A DNA stretch of 64,000 bases from Acinetobacter rudis (GCF_031157835.1 NZ_JAVIDR010000009.1:54446-118445), one strand, 5' to 3'. Positions 9,972 to 19,177 are shown, counted from the stretch's first letter. Program-made: numbers and translations. Notes: generated by a model from the letters alone, not told the origin.

Positions 9972-10979
9972 TTAAGAGATTTTCACTAATTCAACGCGAC
10001 GATTGTCTGCTTTACCTGCCTCTGATGTATTATCAGCAACGGGTTGAGTTGCGCCAAAACCCTGACTACGTAATCGACTTTCCTCTATCCCTTTAGCAAT
10101 CAAAGCTTGGCGTACTGCTTCAGCTCGTTGTTGTGAGAGTTTTTGGTTATGCTCAGCTTTTCCACTGTCATCGGTATGCCCTTCAATTGAAAGTTTCAAC
10201 TGAGTATCATGACGTAATAATTGCACAATTTGTTCAATCACAGCCTGACTCGATGACTCAATTTTGGCTTGATCTACAGCAAAATTAATATGTACTACGG
10301 CCTTTCCAAGTTCAGTAATATTTTCAGCCATTGCACTAGCTGTATTTACTGCACTTTGTACAGCTTTCATTTTTACTTTAACAGGCTTTAGCTCTATCAC
10401 AACAATAACAGGACTATTCAATGTAAGCTGAATGAGTACAGGATTTCCTTGTTGGTTTTTAAAACCATATGTATAGGTTTTTTGGCCAATATTAGCTTCT
10501 GCATGTTCACTATAATCCTGATGTGCTTCATACAACTTATATGGAATTTCTTGATCATTAAGTTGACTTGCGCCCAGCTCTTGCATATTTTGCACAAAAG
10601 ACTGCACGATTAACTCGTTTGAAAATGATTTTGCACCCTCAGCTGAAATCGCACTACGGTAAAACTGCCCCTTAACTTCCTGAAGTTGGCCATGAATTGC
10701 CACGTAATATTTTTTCAGCTCATTCTGTTCTTCACTTGAAGGCTTATAGCCTTCAGGCAATGAATAATATGGGAATTTCGCTTGTTCTAATGCCACTTGA
10801 GGTAACTGATTTAAATCAAATACATCATGTTGTGTTGTAGCAGTCACTGAGGAACTAAGGCTTGTTTCAGTTGCTATAGCTTCTGAAACCTTAACTCCCT
10901 CTGCTGGTTCTTTTTTACTACAAGAAATCACACTTAAGCTAATAAATAGCCATACCCCACACATTCGCATCGTTGCCAT
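9972..10979 (-). CDS. OmpA-family (peptidoglycan-binding) lipoprotein
   Basis: The 335-residue product begins with a lipoprotein signal, MATMRMCGVWLFISLS followed by VISC, predicting acylation of the Cys at residue 20. The last 110 residues are an OmpA-like domain: VHINFAVDQAKI, then IEGHTDDSG, LSQQRAEAVRQAL, GFGATQPVADN and DNRRVELV. The Asp and Arg of the last motif contact diaminopimelate in this family. The roughly 200 residues between are not recognised. It probably tethers the outer membrane to the wall. The chosen start (10979) gives a normal signal peptide, whereas the longer frame from 11030 would add 17 residues without sense. The gene stands alone. Confidence 0.85.
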   Translation of the reverse strand: MATMRMCGVWLFISLSVISCSKKEPAEGVKVSEAIATETSLSSSVTATTQHDVFDLNQLPQVALEQAKFPYYSLPEGYKPSSEEQNELKKYYVAIHGQLQEVKGQFYRSAISAEGAKSFSNELIVQSFVQNMQELGASQLNDQEIPYKLYEAHQDYSEHAEANIGQKTYTYGFKNQQGNPVLIQLTLNSPVIVVIELKPVKVKMKAVQSAVNTASAMAENITELGKAVVHINFAVDQAKIESSSQAVIEQIVQLLRHDTQLKLSIEGHTDDSGKAEHNQKLSQQRAEAVRQALIAKGIEESRLRSQGFGATQPVADNTSEAGKADNRRVELVKIS

Positions 10980-11030
10980 ATAGCTAAAATCCAGTAGAAA
11001 ATAGGAATAATGAGTGTTGCAGTATGACAA

Positions 11031-11493
11031 AAATTTTTATTTTTTTCACTTTATATCAGTTTAATTATGCATAACCTTATCTAGATAATAAATGAGTACT
11101 CACGCTTAATATAAAGATTAACTACACAATTTAAATGATCAATTTTAGCTAAAACCGAGCTTTTTACTCAAATTTAATTTACATTTTAATTTATTTAAAA
11201 TGACTTTAATTTGATATAGATAAATTTAAAATAAAAATTCCAAATGTGAATTAAAAATGTAAATATACTAAAAAAACAAATATAACTATTTAGCTAAAAT
11301 TTATAAAAACAGAAAAAAATAAAAAAAAATAATGGTTTTTAATAAAAAATGTACATGTAGTTAATATAAATTAATAATTTATATTTTACATCATGTTATC
11401 TTTTTAGATTAGACTTGTGGGATTATAAGATTTGAAACACTAATCTTATGTTATATGATCTTGCGCAATATTCACATGCTGATGGAGTTTAAT
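11031..11493. other. Extremely A+T-rich gap upstream of kynU
   Basis: This stretch, especially 11150-11400, is almost wholly A and T with many A-tracts and contains no recognisable gene. Such DNA is often intrinsically curved or bound by H-NS-like proteins. Only the composition is visible here. Confidence 0.6.
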
Positions 11494-12759
11494 GTGAAAG
11501 TACTAAATCAAAAATATTGTGTAGCATTAGATGATAAAGATGAGCTACAACATTTGAAAGGTGAGTTCGTTTTACCTAACTCAATTGTTTATCTGGGAGG
11601 AAATGCCTTAGGAGCTCGCCCTAAATCATCAAATGCACTCACGCAACAATTCATTGCACATGAATGGGATGAAAAACTCACGCATCATTTAAATACAGAT
11701 GATCACCATACTGAACTGCCTCGCGATTTAGGGAATAAAATCGCGCAGTTAATAGGTGCAGAAAATGATGAAGTTATGGTTGCTGATTCAACGGCATTAA
11801 ATCTATTCAAAACACTTACTGCAGCACTGAAAATTCAGGCTAAAGAACATCCAGAAGCAAACGTTATTATTGCTGAACGCGATGCCTTACCAACGGACAT
11901 TCATATTATCCAAAGTTTTATAGAGTTCCATCAGCAACTTTATACACTTGAGTTTATTGAAGATGAGTACGATCTAGAACAGCATCTCGCTACGGGTAAA
12001 GTTGCAGTGGTGATATTATCCCAAGTCCATCATTGCACAGGTCGACTCAAAGAGATCTCTACAATCAACGAACTGATTCATCAACATTCTGCCTTAGTCA
12101 TTTGGGATTTATGCCAATCTGTTGGTATCTATCCAATTCAGCTCAATCAGAGTCAAGCTGATTTTGCCATTGGCTGTACTTATAAATATCTCAATGGTGG
12201 GCCCGGTGCTCCTGCATTTCTTTGGGTCAATGAAAAATACTTAAAGACATTTTGGGATCCACTAAATGCTTGGAACAATCATAAAAACCCATTAGATTTA
12301 CTTGATTTTTATGAACCATTTACTGGACAAAAACGCTATATGTCAGCACATCAACCCATTATCTCGATGCGTCTAATTGAGTGCGGACTAAACATTTTTG
12401 CTAAAACAAATTTAGAGTCGATTCGTCATAAGTCTTTGCAACTTACGGACTTATTTATTGAGCTAATGGAACAAGAGTGCGGAGATTTTGACTTTGAATT
12501 GATCACCCCTCGCGAACACCAAGTTCGTGGTGGTCATTTAAGCTATAATCACCCATTTGCCTATGAAATCTGTCAGGCTTTAAGTGTACGAGGTGTAATT
12601 GCGGACTATCGTGAAACAGATATTATTCGCTTTGCTTTTTCCCCTCTTTACATCCGATTTATTGATGTTTGGAATACAGTCCAGCAAATCAAATCTGTAA
12701 TGCAGAATGTTGAATGGCAAATTAAACCCTACCACGTAGCGCATACGGTTCAATACTAA
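11494..12759 (+). CDS. kynU: Kynureninase
   Basis: The 421-residue product is a fold-type I PLP enzyme with the kynureninase pattern: FVLPNSIVYLGGNALGARP near the start, HEWDEKLTHH, VADSTALNLFKTL, DLCQSVGIYPIQL, the PLP-lysine region CTYKYLNGGPGAPAF (Lys near 230), and a C-terminal HLSYNHPFAYEICQAL / RGVIADYR. It cleaves kynurenine to anthranilate and alanine. The motif near the N-terminus reads LGGNALG where most kynureninases have LDGNSLG. A GTG at 11494 with GGAG six bases upstream is favoured; in-frame ATGs at 11482 and 11455 lack a ribosome-binding site. No other kynurenine-pathway gene lies next to it. Confidence 0.88.
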   Translation: MKVLNQKYCVALDDKDELQHLKGEFVLPNSIVYLGGNALGARPKSSNALTQQFIAHEWDEKLTHHLNTDDHHTELPRDLGNKIAQLIGAENDEVMVADSTALNLFKTLTAALKIQAKEHPEANVIIAERDALPTDIHIIQSFIEFHQQLYTLEFIEDEYDLEQHLATGKVAVVILSQVHHCTGRLKEISTINELIHQHSALVIWDLCQSVGIYPIQLNQSQADFAIGCTYKYLNGGPGAPAFLWVNEKYLKTFWDPLNAWNNHKNPLDLLDFYEPFTGQKRYMSAHQPIISMRLIECGLNIFAKTNLESIRHKSLQLTDLFIELMEQECGDFDFELITPREHQVRGGHLSYNHPFAYEICQALSVRGVIADYRETDIIRFAFSPLYIRFIDVWNTVQQIKSVMQNVEWQIKPYHVAHTVQY

Positions 12760-12763
12760 AATC

Positions 12764-12810
12764 AATGAAATCAATAAGTGAGAATTTGATTCCCATTTAT
12801 TGATTTCATT
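12764..12810. terminator. Stem-loop after kynU
   Basis: A perfect 14-bp inverted repeat (AATGAAATCAATAA and its complement) around a 19-base loop lies between the convergent kynU and ydhR-like genes. There is no strong T run, so it is a terminator by position mainly. Confidence 0.5.
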
Positions 12811-12827
12811 GCACGACAGAAGACTGG

Positions 12828-13130
12828 CTATAAAGGACCATGATTCAGCTTAGATAAAGCTTGATTGGCAATAAAAATCTTTGCCTCTATGTCTTCAATA
12901 CCAAAGCTTTTTAATCTCAAACAGTGCATAGATAAATAGTCTTTCGCTGTTTGTTCTGTTTCAAACAAATAAATTCCACCAGCACGATTTTCCTCAGGAT
13001 TTTCTGTCCAAATTTTCCAGATCATTCCTGTTTCTTGATTAATAGACTGAGCGAGTTCTTGCATGGCTAGGGCCATTTCTTCCCCCCACGGTCCCGAAAA
13101 TGGGAAATCAACTTGTAATATATAACGCAT
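12828..13130 (-). CDS. ydhR: YdhR-family putative monooxygenase (ABM fold)
   Basis: This 100-residue protein follows E. coli YdhR closely: LQVDFPFSGPWGEEMA, LAQSINQETGMIWKIWTE, AGGIYLFE, and AKIFIANQALS near the end. The family has a small ferredoxin-like ABM fold, and a monooxygenase role is proposed but not proved. The ATG at 13130 has AAAGG eight bases upstream. The longer frame to 13175 would add a hydrophobic leader with no ribosome-binding site. It is the last gene of the fuconate operon, 71 bp behind the permease. Confidence 0.85.
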   Translation of the reverse strand: MRYILQVDFPFSGPWGEEMALAMQELAQSINQETGMIWKIWTENPEENRAGGIYLFETEQTAKDYLSMHCLRLKSFGIEDIEAKIFIANQALSKLNHGPL

Positions 13131-13201
13131 TTTATTGGCCTTTATAAATATCGGACTAAATATATAGATAATCAAATAAATAATGCGCCATGATCACCCA
13201 T

Positions 13202-14491
13202 TTAACAATGAGATTTAGTCGGTCTAGCCCAAAATAAACATAAGACCCCAATAAAAGCGATACTGGCAAGTAATAAAAGACCTGCTATATCATTTTGCCA
13301 AATCTGATCCATCCAGTTTTTTAAATTTGGGGCAACAAATCCACCTAAATTACCTAATGCACCAATTAAAGCTGCACCTATAGCAGTCGCTTTACCTGAC
13401 AAATACTGTGTTGGTAAATTCCAAAATATAGGTTGTACAACAATAAAACCTACCGCTGCTAAACTAATAGAAAAAATAAAGCTGAGCACATGCGTAGTCA
13501 TAGTCGAAAATACAATTCCAACAACAGCACAAAGTAATAATGCTATAGCCATATAATGCCAATTCGATCTACGATCTGAAATTCGTGTTAATAGCGGTAA
13601 AAAAACTAACACCACAAACCATGGAATAGCACTATATAATCCAACTTCCAATCCAACAGGTTGGCCTAAAATACTGGACAGTTTAGTTGGCAAATAAAAT
13701 AACACGCCATAAACACTAATTTGAATACTAAAATAAATCAGTACAAAGCGCCAAACTCGCCAATCATATAACACTGTCATTAATTTTTCTGATACTACGA
13801 CTGCCTGTTGTTGATCTTGGTGTAAGGCTTGATTAAGTAATTTTTTCTCAGTGGTATTTAGCCACTTTGCATTTTCAGGATGACTCACCAATATAAAATA
13901 ACCTAGCACACCCACAATAACAGTGATTAGCCCTTGAACTAAAAACATAGACTGCCAATTTTTAAGTCCAAAATTAAATTCTGTTTCTAATAACCATCCT
14001 GAAAATGGCCCACCAAACATCAAAGCCAATGGTACACCTAAATAATACCAACCATAAGCTTGCCCACGATAAGCACTCGGAAACCAATATGTTAAAAACA
14101 AAATAACACCCGGTGCAAAACCAGCCTCAGCAGCGCCTAATAAAAACCGTAAAATATAAAAACTGGTCGAGTCTCGTACAAACATCATTGCAATACAAAT
14201 AATCCCCCAACTCACCATAATACGGCTCAGCCAAAAACGCGCTCCCAATCGATGTAACATTAGATTACTTGGGATTTCAAATAATGCGTAACCTATAAAA
14301 AAGATGCCTGCACCTAATGCATAAGCTGAATCACTAATTCCTGCATCCACTTCAATATAATGTTTTACAAAACCAATATTTGAACGATCTAACATGGATA
14401 ATGAATACATTAAAATAATCATAGGGAGTAAATGCCACTTCACACGGCGAATGATCTGATCTAATTGTTGCTTTGTCTCAATAGCACTCAT
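13202..14491 (-). CDS. MFS permease, anion:cation symporter family (sugar-acid uptake)
   Basis: The 429-residue protein has 12 membrane segments. It shows the ACS-family signature around LDRSNIGFVKHYIEVDAGISD in the first loop, GYALFEIPSNLMLHRLGAR, and FLLGAAEAGFAPGVILFLTYW. ACS members import organic anions such as glucarate, tartrate or hydroxyphenylacetate with protons. Its place directly behind the L-fuconate dehydratase gene makes L-fuconate or a related sugar acid the likely substrate, which is inference from context. AAAGGA precedes the ATG at normal spacing. Confidence 0.85.
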   Translation of the reverse strand: MSAIETKQQLDQIIRRVKWHLLPMIILMYSLSMLDRSNIGFVKHYIEVDAGISDSAYALGAGIFFIGYALFEIPSNLMLHRLGARFWLSRIMVSWGIICIAMMFVRDSTSFYILRFLLGAAEAGFAPGVILFLTYWFPSAYRGQAYGWYYLGVPLALMFGGPFSGWLLETEFNFGLKNWQSMFLVQGLITVIVGVLGYFILVSHPENAKWLNTTEKKLLNQALHQDQQQAVVVSEKLMTVLYDWRVWRFVLIYFSIQISVYGVLFYLPTKLSSILGQPVGLEVGLYSAIPWFVVLVFLPLLTRISDRRSNWHYMAIALLLCAVVGIVFSTMTTHVLSFIFSISLAAVGFIVVQPIFWNLPTQYLSGKATAIGAALIGALGNLGGFVAPNLKNWMDQIWQNDIAGLLLLASIAFIGVLCLFWARPTKSHC

Positions 14492-14575
14492 ATCAGTGTC
14501 CTTTGATATGTAAAAATAAGGTCACCTATTCAATTTATGTTTTTCGAAGTTTAAATAAGTGACGGACTCATTATT

Positions 14576-15859
14576 TTATTCAATAGGTAAGTATTGATAT
14601 TTTTCTAAACTTTCCTTTTTCATCTCTATGGAAAACCCTGCTGAATGTGGTGCCATATAAGCAGCATTTTCAACAACACATGGTGTAATAAAATGCTCGT
14701 GTAAGTGATCTACATATTCAGCGACTCGATCTTGCTTGCTGCCTGAAAAGCATAAATAATCAATCATTGAGTAATGTTGAACATACTCACATAAACCTAC
14801 CCCACCTGCATGAGGACAAACTTTAAGTTGATATTTTGCTGCCATGAGTAATACAGCCAATACCTCATTCACACCTCCCAAACGACAAGCATCTAATTGA
14901 ATAATATCTACTGCTTCTCGCATCATAAATTGTTTAAACATAATCCGATTTTGACACATCTCACCTGTGGCAAGCTCTATCGGTTGTACTGCAAAACGAA
15001 TGGCTCTATGAGCTTCAATATCATCTGGAGAAGTAGGTTCTTCAATAAACCACGGCTTTGCAAAAGCTAATTGCTGAACCCAATGAATGGCTTGATCACG
15101 TTCCCAAACCTGATTTGCGTCAATCATTAATTTACGTTGTTCACCAATGACTTGGCGGGCTATTTTCACACGGCGAATATCGTCATCCACATCACGCCCG
15201 ACTTTAAGCTTAATATGTGAAAAACCCTGATCAACAGCCTCTTGACATAAACGTGCTAATTTTTCATCGCTATATCCTAACCAGCCTGCCGAAGTTGTAT
15301 AGCATGGATAACCATTTGCTAATAACTCTTGTTCTCTCTGATTTTTATGTTGTGCACGTTGTGTTAATAAAGCCAAAGCTTCATCTGCAGTAATACAATC
15401 GGTCAAATAGCGAAAATCAATACATTGAACCAATTGTTCCGCACTCATATCTGCAATGAGTTTCCATAAAGGTTTATTTTCATACTTTGCCCATAAATCC
15501 CAAATGGCATTCACGACCGCTGCAGTGGCTAAATGCATAACACCTTTATCTGGACCAACCCAGCGTAATTGACTGTCCGATGTTAAATGTCTCCACATCT
15601 GTGCGGGATTGGCAATTATTTCATCAAGGTTCATACCAATAATTAAATGCTGCATAGCTTGAATGGCAGCACAGCAAAGCTCATTGCCTCGACCAATAGT
15701 AAAAGTTAGACCATGACCAGATAATGCTGGGTCCTGTGTTTTTAAAATTACATAGGCTGCTGAATAGTCTGGATTTGGATTCATCGCATCCGATCCATCT
15801 AATTGTTCCGACGTTGGAAAACGAAGATCTAAAACCTCAATATCTACAATTTTAATCAT
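14576..15859 (-). CDS. fucD: L-fuconate dehydratase (enolase superfamily)
   Basis: The 427-residue protein resembles characterised L-fuconate dehydratases throughout: IVDIEVLDLRFPTS, LDGSDAMNPNPDYSAAYV, GLTFTIGRGNE, CIDFRYLTDC, HIKLKVGRD with the KxK base, DANQVW and EEPTSPDD with metal ligands, and CPHAGGVGLCEYVQH with the His acid/base. It removes water from L-fuconate to give 2-keto-3-deoxy-L-fuconate. AGGGAA lies seven bases before the ATG at 15859. The two following steps are encoded by the genes just upstream in the operon, which supports the assignment. Confidence 0.92.
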   Translation of the reverse strand: MIKIVDIEVLDLRFPTSEQLDGSDAMNPNPDYSAAYVILKTQDPALSGHGLTFTIGRGNELCCAAIQAMQHLIIGMNLDEIIANPAQMWRHLTSDSQLRWVGPDKGVMHLATAAVVNAIWDLWAKYENKPLWKLIADMSAEQLVQCIDFRYLTDCITADEALALLTQRAQHKNQREQELLANGYPCYTTSAGWLGYSDEKLARLCQEAVDQGFSHIKLKVGRDVDDDIRRVKIARQVIGEQRKLMIDANQVWERDQAIHWVQQLAFAKPWFIEEPTSPDDIEAHRAIRFAVQPIELATGEMCQNRIMFKQFMMREAVDIIQLDACRLGGVNEVLAVLLMAAKYQLKVCPHAGGVGLCEYVQHYSMIDYLCFSGSKQDRVAEYVDHLHEHFITPCVVENAAYMAPHSAGFSIEMKKESLEKYQYLPIE

Positions 15860-15980
15860 TTTAATTCCCTGCATAATCCCATAGTGAACTTGTTGATCAA
15901 ATTTTGAAAAAACGACTCCACAACGTAATAATGATGCTTAGCACTTACGTTAGTTATTTGATTCAAAAAAGTTTTTTGTT

Positions 15981-16826
15981 TTAAAGTTTGGCTACAACAA
16001 CACGTTGTTTTTGCTCACCCAAGCCCTCAATCCCTAAATGCATTATTTGTCCTGCACGTAAATAAACAGGAGGTTTTTGTCCCAAGCCAACACCAGGTGG
16101 TGTACCCGTTGAAATAATATCTCCAGCCTGCAGACTCATGAATTGACTTAAATAACTAATGATGGTTGCCACATCAAAAATCATTGTGCTGGTATGTCCA
16201 TCTTGGTATCGATGCCCATCGACTTCCAACCATAAATGTAATTGACCTGGATCATCAATTTCATCAGCAGTCACCAACCATGGCCCTATTGGCCCAAAGG
16301 TATCGCACCCCTTGCCTTTGTCCCATGTGCCTGTTCCCTCTAACTGAAACTGCCGCTCAGAAATATCATTCACCACACAATATCCAGCAACATACTGCAT
16401 TGCATCATCACGTTCGATATAACGCCCAGATTTACCAATAACAACGCCTAACTCAACCTCCCAGTCTGTTTTGGTTGAAGCTTTGGGAATTTCAATATCA
16501 TCATTTGGTCCAACCACTGCACTTGTCCATTTTGCAAATACCACGGGCTCAGTAGGAATCTCAGCACCTGATTCTTCCGCATGATCTGCATAATTCAAAC
16601 CAATACAAATAAACTTCCCGATATCTGCAACACAAGCCCCAATACGAACATCCGCATCAACAATAGCCAATTGTTCAATATCCATAGTAAGAATTTTATC
16701 TAGTTCATGTTCAAGTACATGGCCATTAATATCTTCAACTATGCTTGATAAATCACGAATTTGACCCTGAATATCTAAAATAGCGGGCTTTTCTTTACCC
16801 TTTTCACCATATCTTAAAAGTTTCAT
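15981..16826 (-). CDS. Fumarylacetoacetate hydrolase-family protein, probable 2,4-diketo-3-deoxy-L-fuconate hydrolase
   Basis: The 281-residue protein has the FAH C-terminal fold: IGLNYADHAEESGAEIP, a KxxxTDWEVELGVVIGK metal site, GYCVVNDISERQFQ, KGCDTFGPIGPW, and DIISTGTPPGVGLG. Enzymes with this sequence in L-fuconate clusters cleave 2,4-diketo-3-deoxy-L-fuconate to pyruvate and L-lactate. The neighbours (dehydratase downstream, SDR upstream) support that role over other acylpyruvases. AAGGA precedes the ATG. The gap to the SDR gene is 18 bp, so the two are cotranscribed. Confidence 0.87.
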   Translation of the reverse strand: MKLLRYGEKGKEKPAILDIQGQIRDLSSIVEDINGHVLEHELDKILTMDIEQLAIVDADVRIGACVADIGKFICIGLNYADHAEESGAEIPTEPVVFAKWTSAVVGPNDDIEIPKASTKTDWEVELGVVIGKSGRYIERDDAMQYVAGYCVVNDISERQFQLEGTGTWDKGKGCDTFGPIGPWLVTADEIDDPGQLHLWLEVDGHRYQDGHTSTMIFDVATIISYLSQFMSLQAGDIISTGTPPGVGLGQKPPVYLRAGQIMHLGIEGLGEQKQRVVVAKL

Positions 16827-16844
16827 TATTTTTTCCTTAATCCA

Positions 16845-17597
16845 TTAATTGGTCCAACCACCATCGATATAATTAAAAGTCCCTGTGGTAAAAGCGGATT
16901 CATCACTAGCCAAATACACAGCTAAGGCAGCAACTTCTTCGGCTCGACCTATGCGCCCCATAGGTTGGCGAGCAACAAATTGTTGATAAATTTCATCACT
17001 ACTACGATGTTCTAACTGCGCTTGTTGTTCTATGCGCTGCCGTAAAGAAGGAGACTCTATTGTTCCTGGGCAAATTGCATTACAACGCAAACCTTGCGCC
17101 ATATAATCTGCCGCAATAGATTTTGTCATACCTAACACAGCTGCTTTAGTCGCACTATAGGCAAACCGATCCGTTACACCTTTAATGCTTGAAGCTGCAG
17201 ATGACATATTAATAATTGAAGAATTAGGACGTAATAAGAGCTGTGGAAGAAATGCGCGAATCATGTAATACATTGAATCTACGTTAATTTTAAAAGCATG
17301 TTGCCACTGCTCTTCATGACAAGCCAAAATGTTTCCAGTAGGTACCCATCCAGCACAATTAAACAAGACATCAGTTTGCGGATAATTACGCGCAAGTTCA
17401 GTTGATTGTTCGGCTTTGGTTACGTCTAAAAGTTCAATATCAATACGGTCAGAAAATGTTTGTAGTTGCTTTAAACCATCAAGATTAATATCAGTTGCGA
17501 TCACATGTGCTCCTTCCTGAGCAAATGCTAATGCTGTGGCATAACCAATTCCCTGTGCGGCAGCAGTAATAACGCATGTTTTGTTTGCAAGTCTCAT
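16845..17597 (-). CDS. SDR, probable 2-keto-3-deoxy-L-fuconate dehydrogenase
   Basis: This 250-residue classical SDR has TAAAQGIG (cofactor), a NCAG equivalent in LFNCAGWVP, the catalytic Ser in NMSSAASS, and YSATK with the Tyr and Lys. D38 after the second strand (ATDINLDG) predicts NAD. It is similar in sequence to the human DHRS6/BDH2 group, which includes bacterial 2-keto-3-deoxy-L-fuconate dehydrogenases. It would make 2,4-diketo-3-deoxy-L-fuconate for the hydrolase encoded next. It is the first gene of the operon and faces the GntR regulator across a short operator-bearing gap. Confidence 0.87.
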   Translation of the reverse strand: MRLANKTCVITAAAQGIGYATALAFAQEGAHVIATDINLDGLKQLQTFSDRIDIELLDVTKAEQSTELARNYPQTDVLFNCAGWVPTGNILACHEEQWQHAFKINVDSMYYMIRAFLPQLLLRPNSSIINMSSAASSIKGVTDRFAYSATKAAVLGMTKSIAADYMAQGLRCNAICPGTIESPSLRQRIEQQAQLEHRSSDEIYQQFVARQPMGRIGRAEEVAALAVYLASDESAFTTGTFNYIDGGWTN

Positions 17598-17639
17598 CTT
17601 TTTTTCATCCTGATTTGCATTATACTAAATGGTAAATAT

Positions 17640-17675
17640 AAATTGTACAGACCAAAATATAGGTCTAGACAATTT
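17640..17675. promoter_or_regulatory. Inverted-repeat operator between fuconate operon and its GntR regulator
   Basis: AAATTGTACAGACC (17640-17653) and GGTCTAGACAATTT (17662-17675) are complementary at 12 of 14 positions around an 8-bp spacer. The repeat sits in the middle of the divergent promoter region, where the adjacent GntR/FCD protein would be expected to bind. Confidence 0.6.
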
Positions 17676-17725
17676 ACGATTATTTATTATTTTTGGCAAG
17701 ACCAAAACTTAAAAAGTTGAGTTTT

Positions 17726-18448
17726 ATGCAACAGACACGCCTCTATCAAACAATAGTCTCGAAAATACAAGATGATATTAAAAATGGGCTCTATACCGTT
17801 GGCTCTAAACTTCCACCTGAACGTGACTTAGCACAACAGCTTGGTGTTAGCAGGACTTCCATTCGAGAAGCCATTATTGCTTTAGAGGTTTGTGGTATTG
17901 TTGAAGTGAAGTTAGGTAGTGGTGTTTATGTTTTAAAAACACAATCTGATTCAGTTAAAAATACTCATAATGATGTATTAAATATTCATCCTCAATTGGC
18001 TCCGTTTTTAACAGACTCACAGCCCATGTCACCTTTTGAGTTATTAGAAGCACGTCTATATATAGAGCCCTATTTGGCTGAGCTCGCAGCAAAATTCCGA
18101 ACGGAACAACAACTTGCAGAAATCAAACAAGCCTTTTTAATCAATGTCAGTGATAACCTTGAACATTCACATGATCATATTGGTGATCGCTTATTTCATA
18201 TTCGCATTGCAGAAGCAAGCCAGAACAATGCTTTTGCATTCTTCTTAAAATATTTACTGGGTCAACAATACACAGAAATTTTTAGTCGCTTACTGAGTCT
18301 GTATACACCTACAGATATGGCATTACGATCACAGTATGAACATCAAGAGATATTAACAGCGATTCAAAATCAAGAACCTGAACGTGCTCGAAAGGCAATG
18401 CATAGCCATATTGATCACGTGATTCAGATTTTTGCGAATCAAGAATAA
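17726..18448 (+). CDS. GntR-family (FadR/FCD) regulator of the fuconate operon
   Basis: The 240-residue protein has an N-terminal winged helix, KLPPERDLAQQLGVSRTSIREAIIALEVCGIVEVKLGSGVYV (about residues 27-67, given here for identification of the GntR motif in pieces). It also has a C-terminal FCD effector domain with metal-type residues: LEARLYIEPYLAELAA, DRLFHIRIAEAS, and HQEILTAIQNQEPERARKAMHSHI. FCD proteins usually sense small organic acids and repress a neighbouring operon. It is divergent from the fuconate genes across the inverted repeat at 17640-17675. The start could instead be the TTG at 17693; neither has a strong ribosome-binding site. Confidence 0.85.
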   Translation: MQQTRLYQTIVSKIQDDIKNGLYTVGSKLPPERDLAQQLGVSRTSIREAIIALEVCGIVEVKLGSGVYVLKTQSDSVKNTHNDVLNIHPQLAPFLTDSQPMSPFELLEARLYIEPYLAELAAKFRTEQQLAEIKQAFLINVSDNLEHSHDHIGDRLFHIRIAEASQNNAFAFFLKYLLGQQYTEIFSRLLSLYTPTDMALRSQYEHQEILTAIQNQEPERARKAMHSHIDHVIQIFANQE

Positions 18449-18473
18449 AACTACATTCATCCATTTGATAAGT

Positions 18474-18946
18474 TTATGGAACATATATGTTTGTTTTATA
18501 TATATTTTGTATGGAAACACCACCATCCACTAACATCGCACTGCCTGTAATAAAGCTCGCTTGATTTGAAGCCAGAAATAAAGCCGCTTGCGCAATTTCC
18601 TCAGGTTGAGCCATGCGCTTTAAAGCATGAATATTCTTCACATACTGAATAACCTCTTCGCTCTGAGCAAAATCTTTGGCAATAGGTGTGTCAGTCCCCC
18701 CTGGCAACAGGGCATTTACTCGCACGCCATATTCTGCATATTCAAGCGCTAAGGTCTTTGTTAATCCAAATATTGCAGCTTTACTCGCAGCATAAGCAGC
18801 TTGATACGGAAAACTGACTGTATTCCCCACAAATGAAGACGTAAATCCAATCGCTGTTGATCTCTAGCCGTAACGACCAGTTTTGCACTCTGATCTGCAA
18901 ATAAATGAGCACTAGCTTTACCAATCCCAGAATTTGCCCCAGTCAT
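18474..18946 (-). pseudogene. Decayed short-chain dehydrogenase with internal deletion
   Basis: The minus strand carries an SDR N-terminus (TGANSGIGKASAHLFADQSA, then VVTARDQQRL) from 18946 to about 18858. In another frame it continues directly with the SDR second half: FTSSFVGNTVSFP, YAASKAAIFG with the catalytic Tyr and Lys, and LASNQASFITGSAMLVDGG to 18474. Roughly 85-90 codons of the middle, including the NAG region, are missing, and the reading frame changes at the junction. The usual first residues before TGANSG are also absent. No functional enzyme can be made. It may once have served the fuconate or GntP module on either side. Confidence 0.85.
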
Positions 18947-19162
18947 GCCTATTTATCCAATTAAAAGAAATATTTTAAAGTGGTAAAAATACAAAACAAT
19001 CCAGTTCTTGCTCAATTCTATGCAGAATAAAAAACATAACATACTGTAAAATATAAATTTTTAATTAAATAAACCCATTTCTTATGTCATTAATTCCAAT
19101 TTTAAACTTTACATTCCTTAATGTTGACTTCTACAACATTAAATTATATACATATCAATAAC

Positions 19163-19177
19163 GATACATATCGTATC
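19163..19177. promoter_or_regulatory. Palindrome upstream of the GntP operon
   Basis: GATAC-ATATC-GTATC is a 15-bp inverted repeat flanked on both sides by ATCAAT. It is about 40 bp before the GntP start. It could be an operator for the IclR protein encoded at the other end of the module, or part of the promoter. This is inference from position only. Confidence 0.35.
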
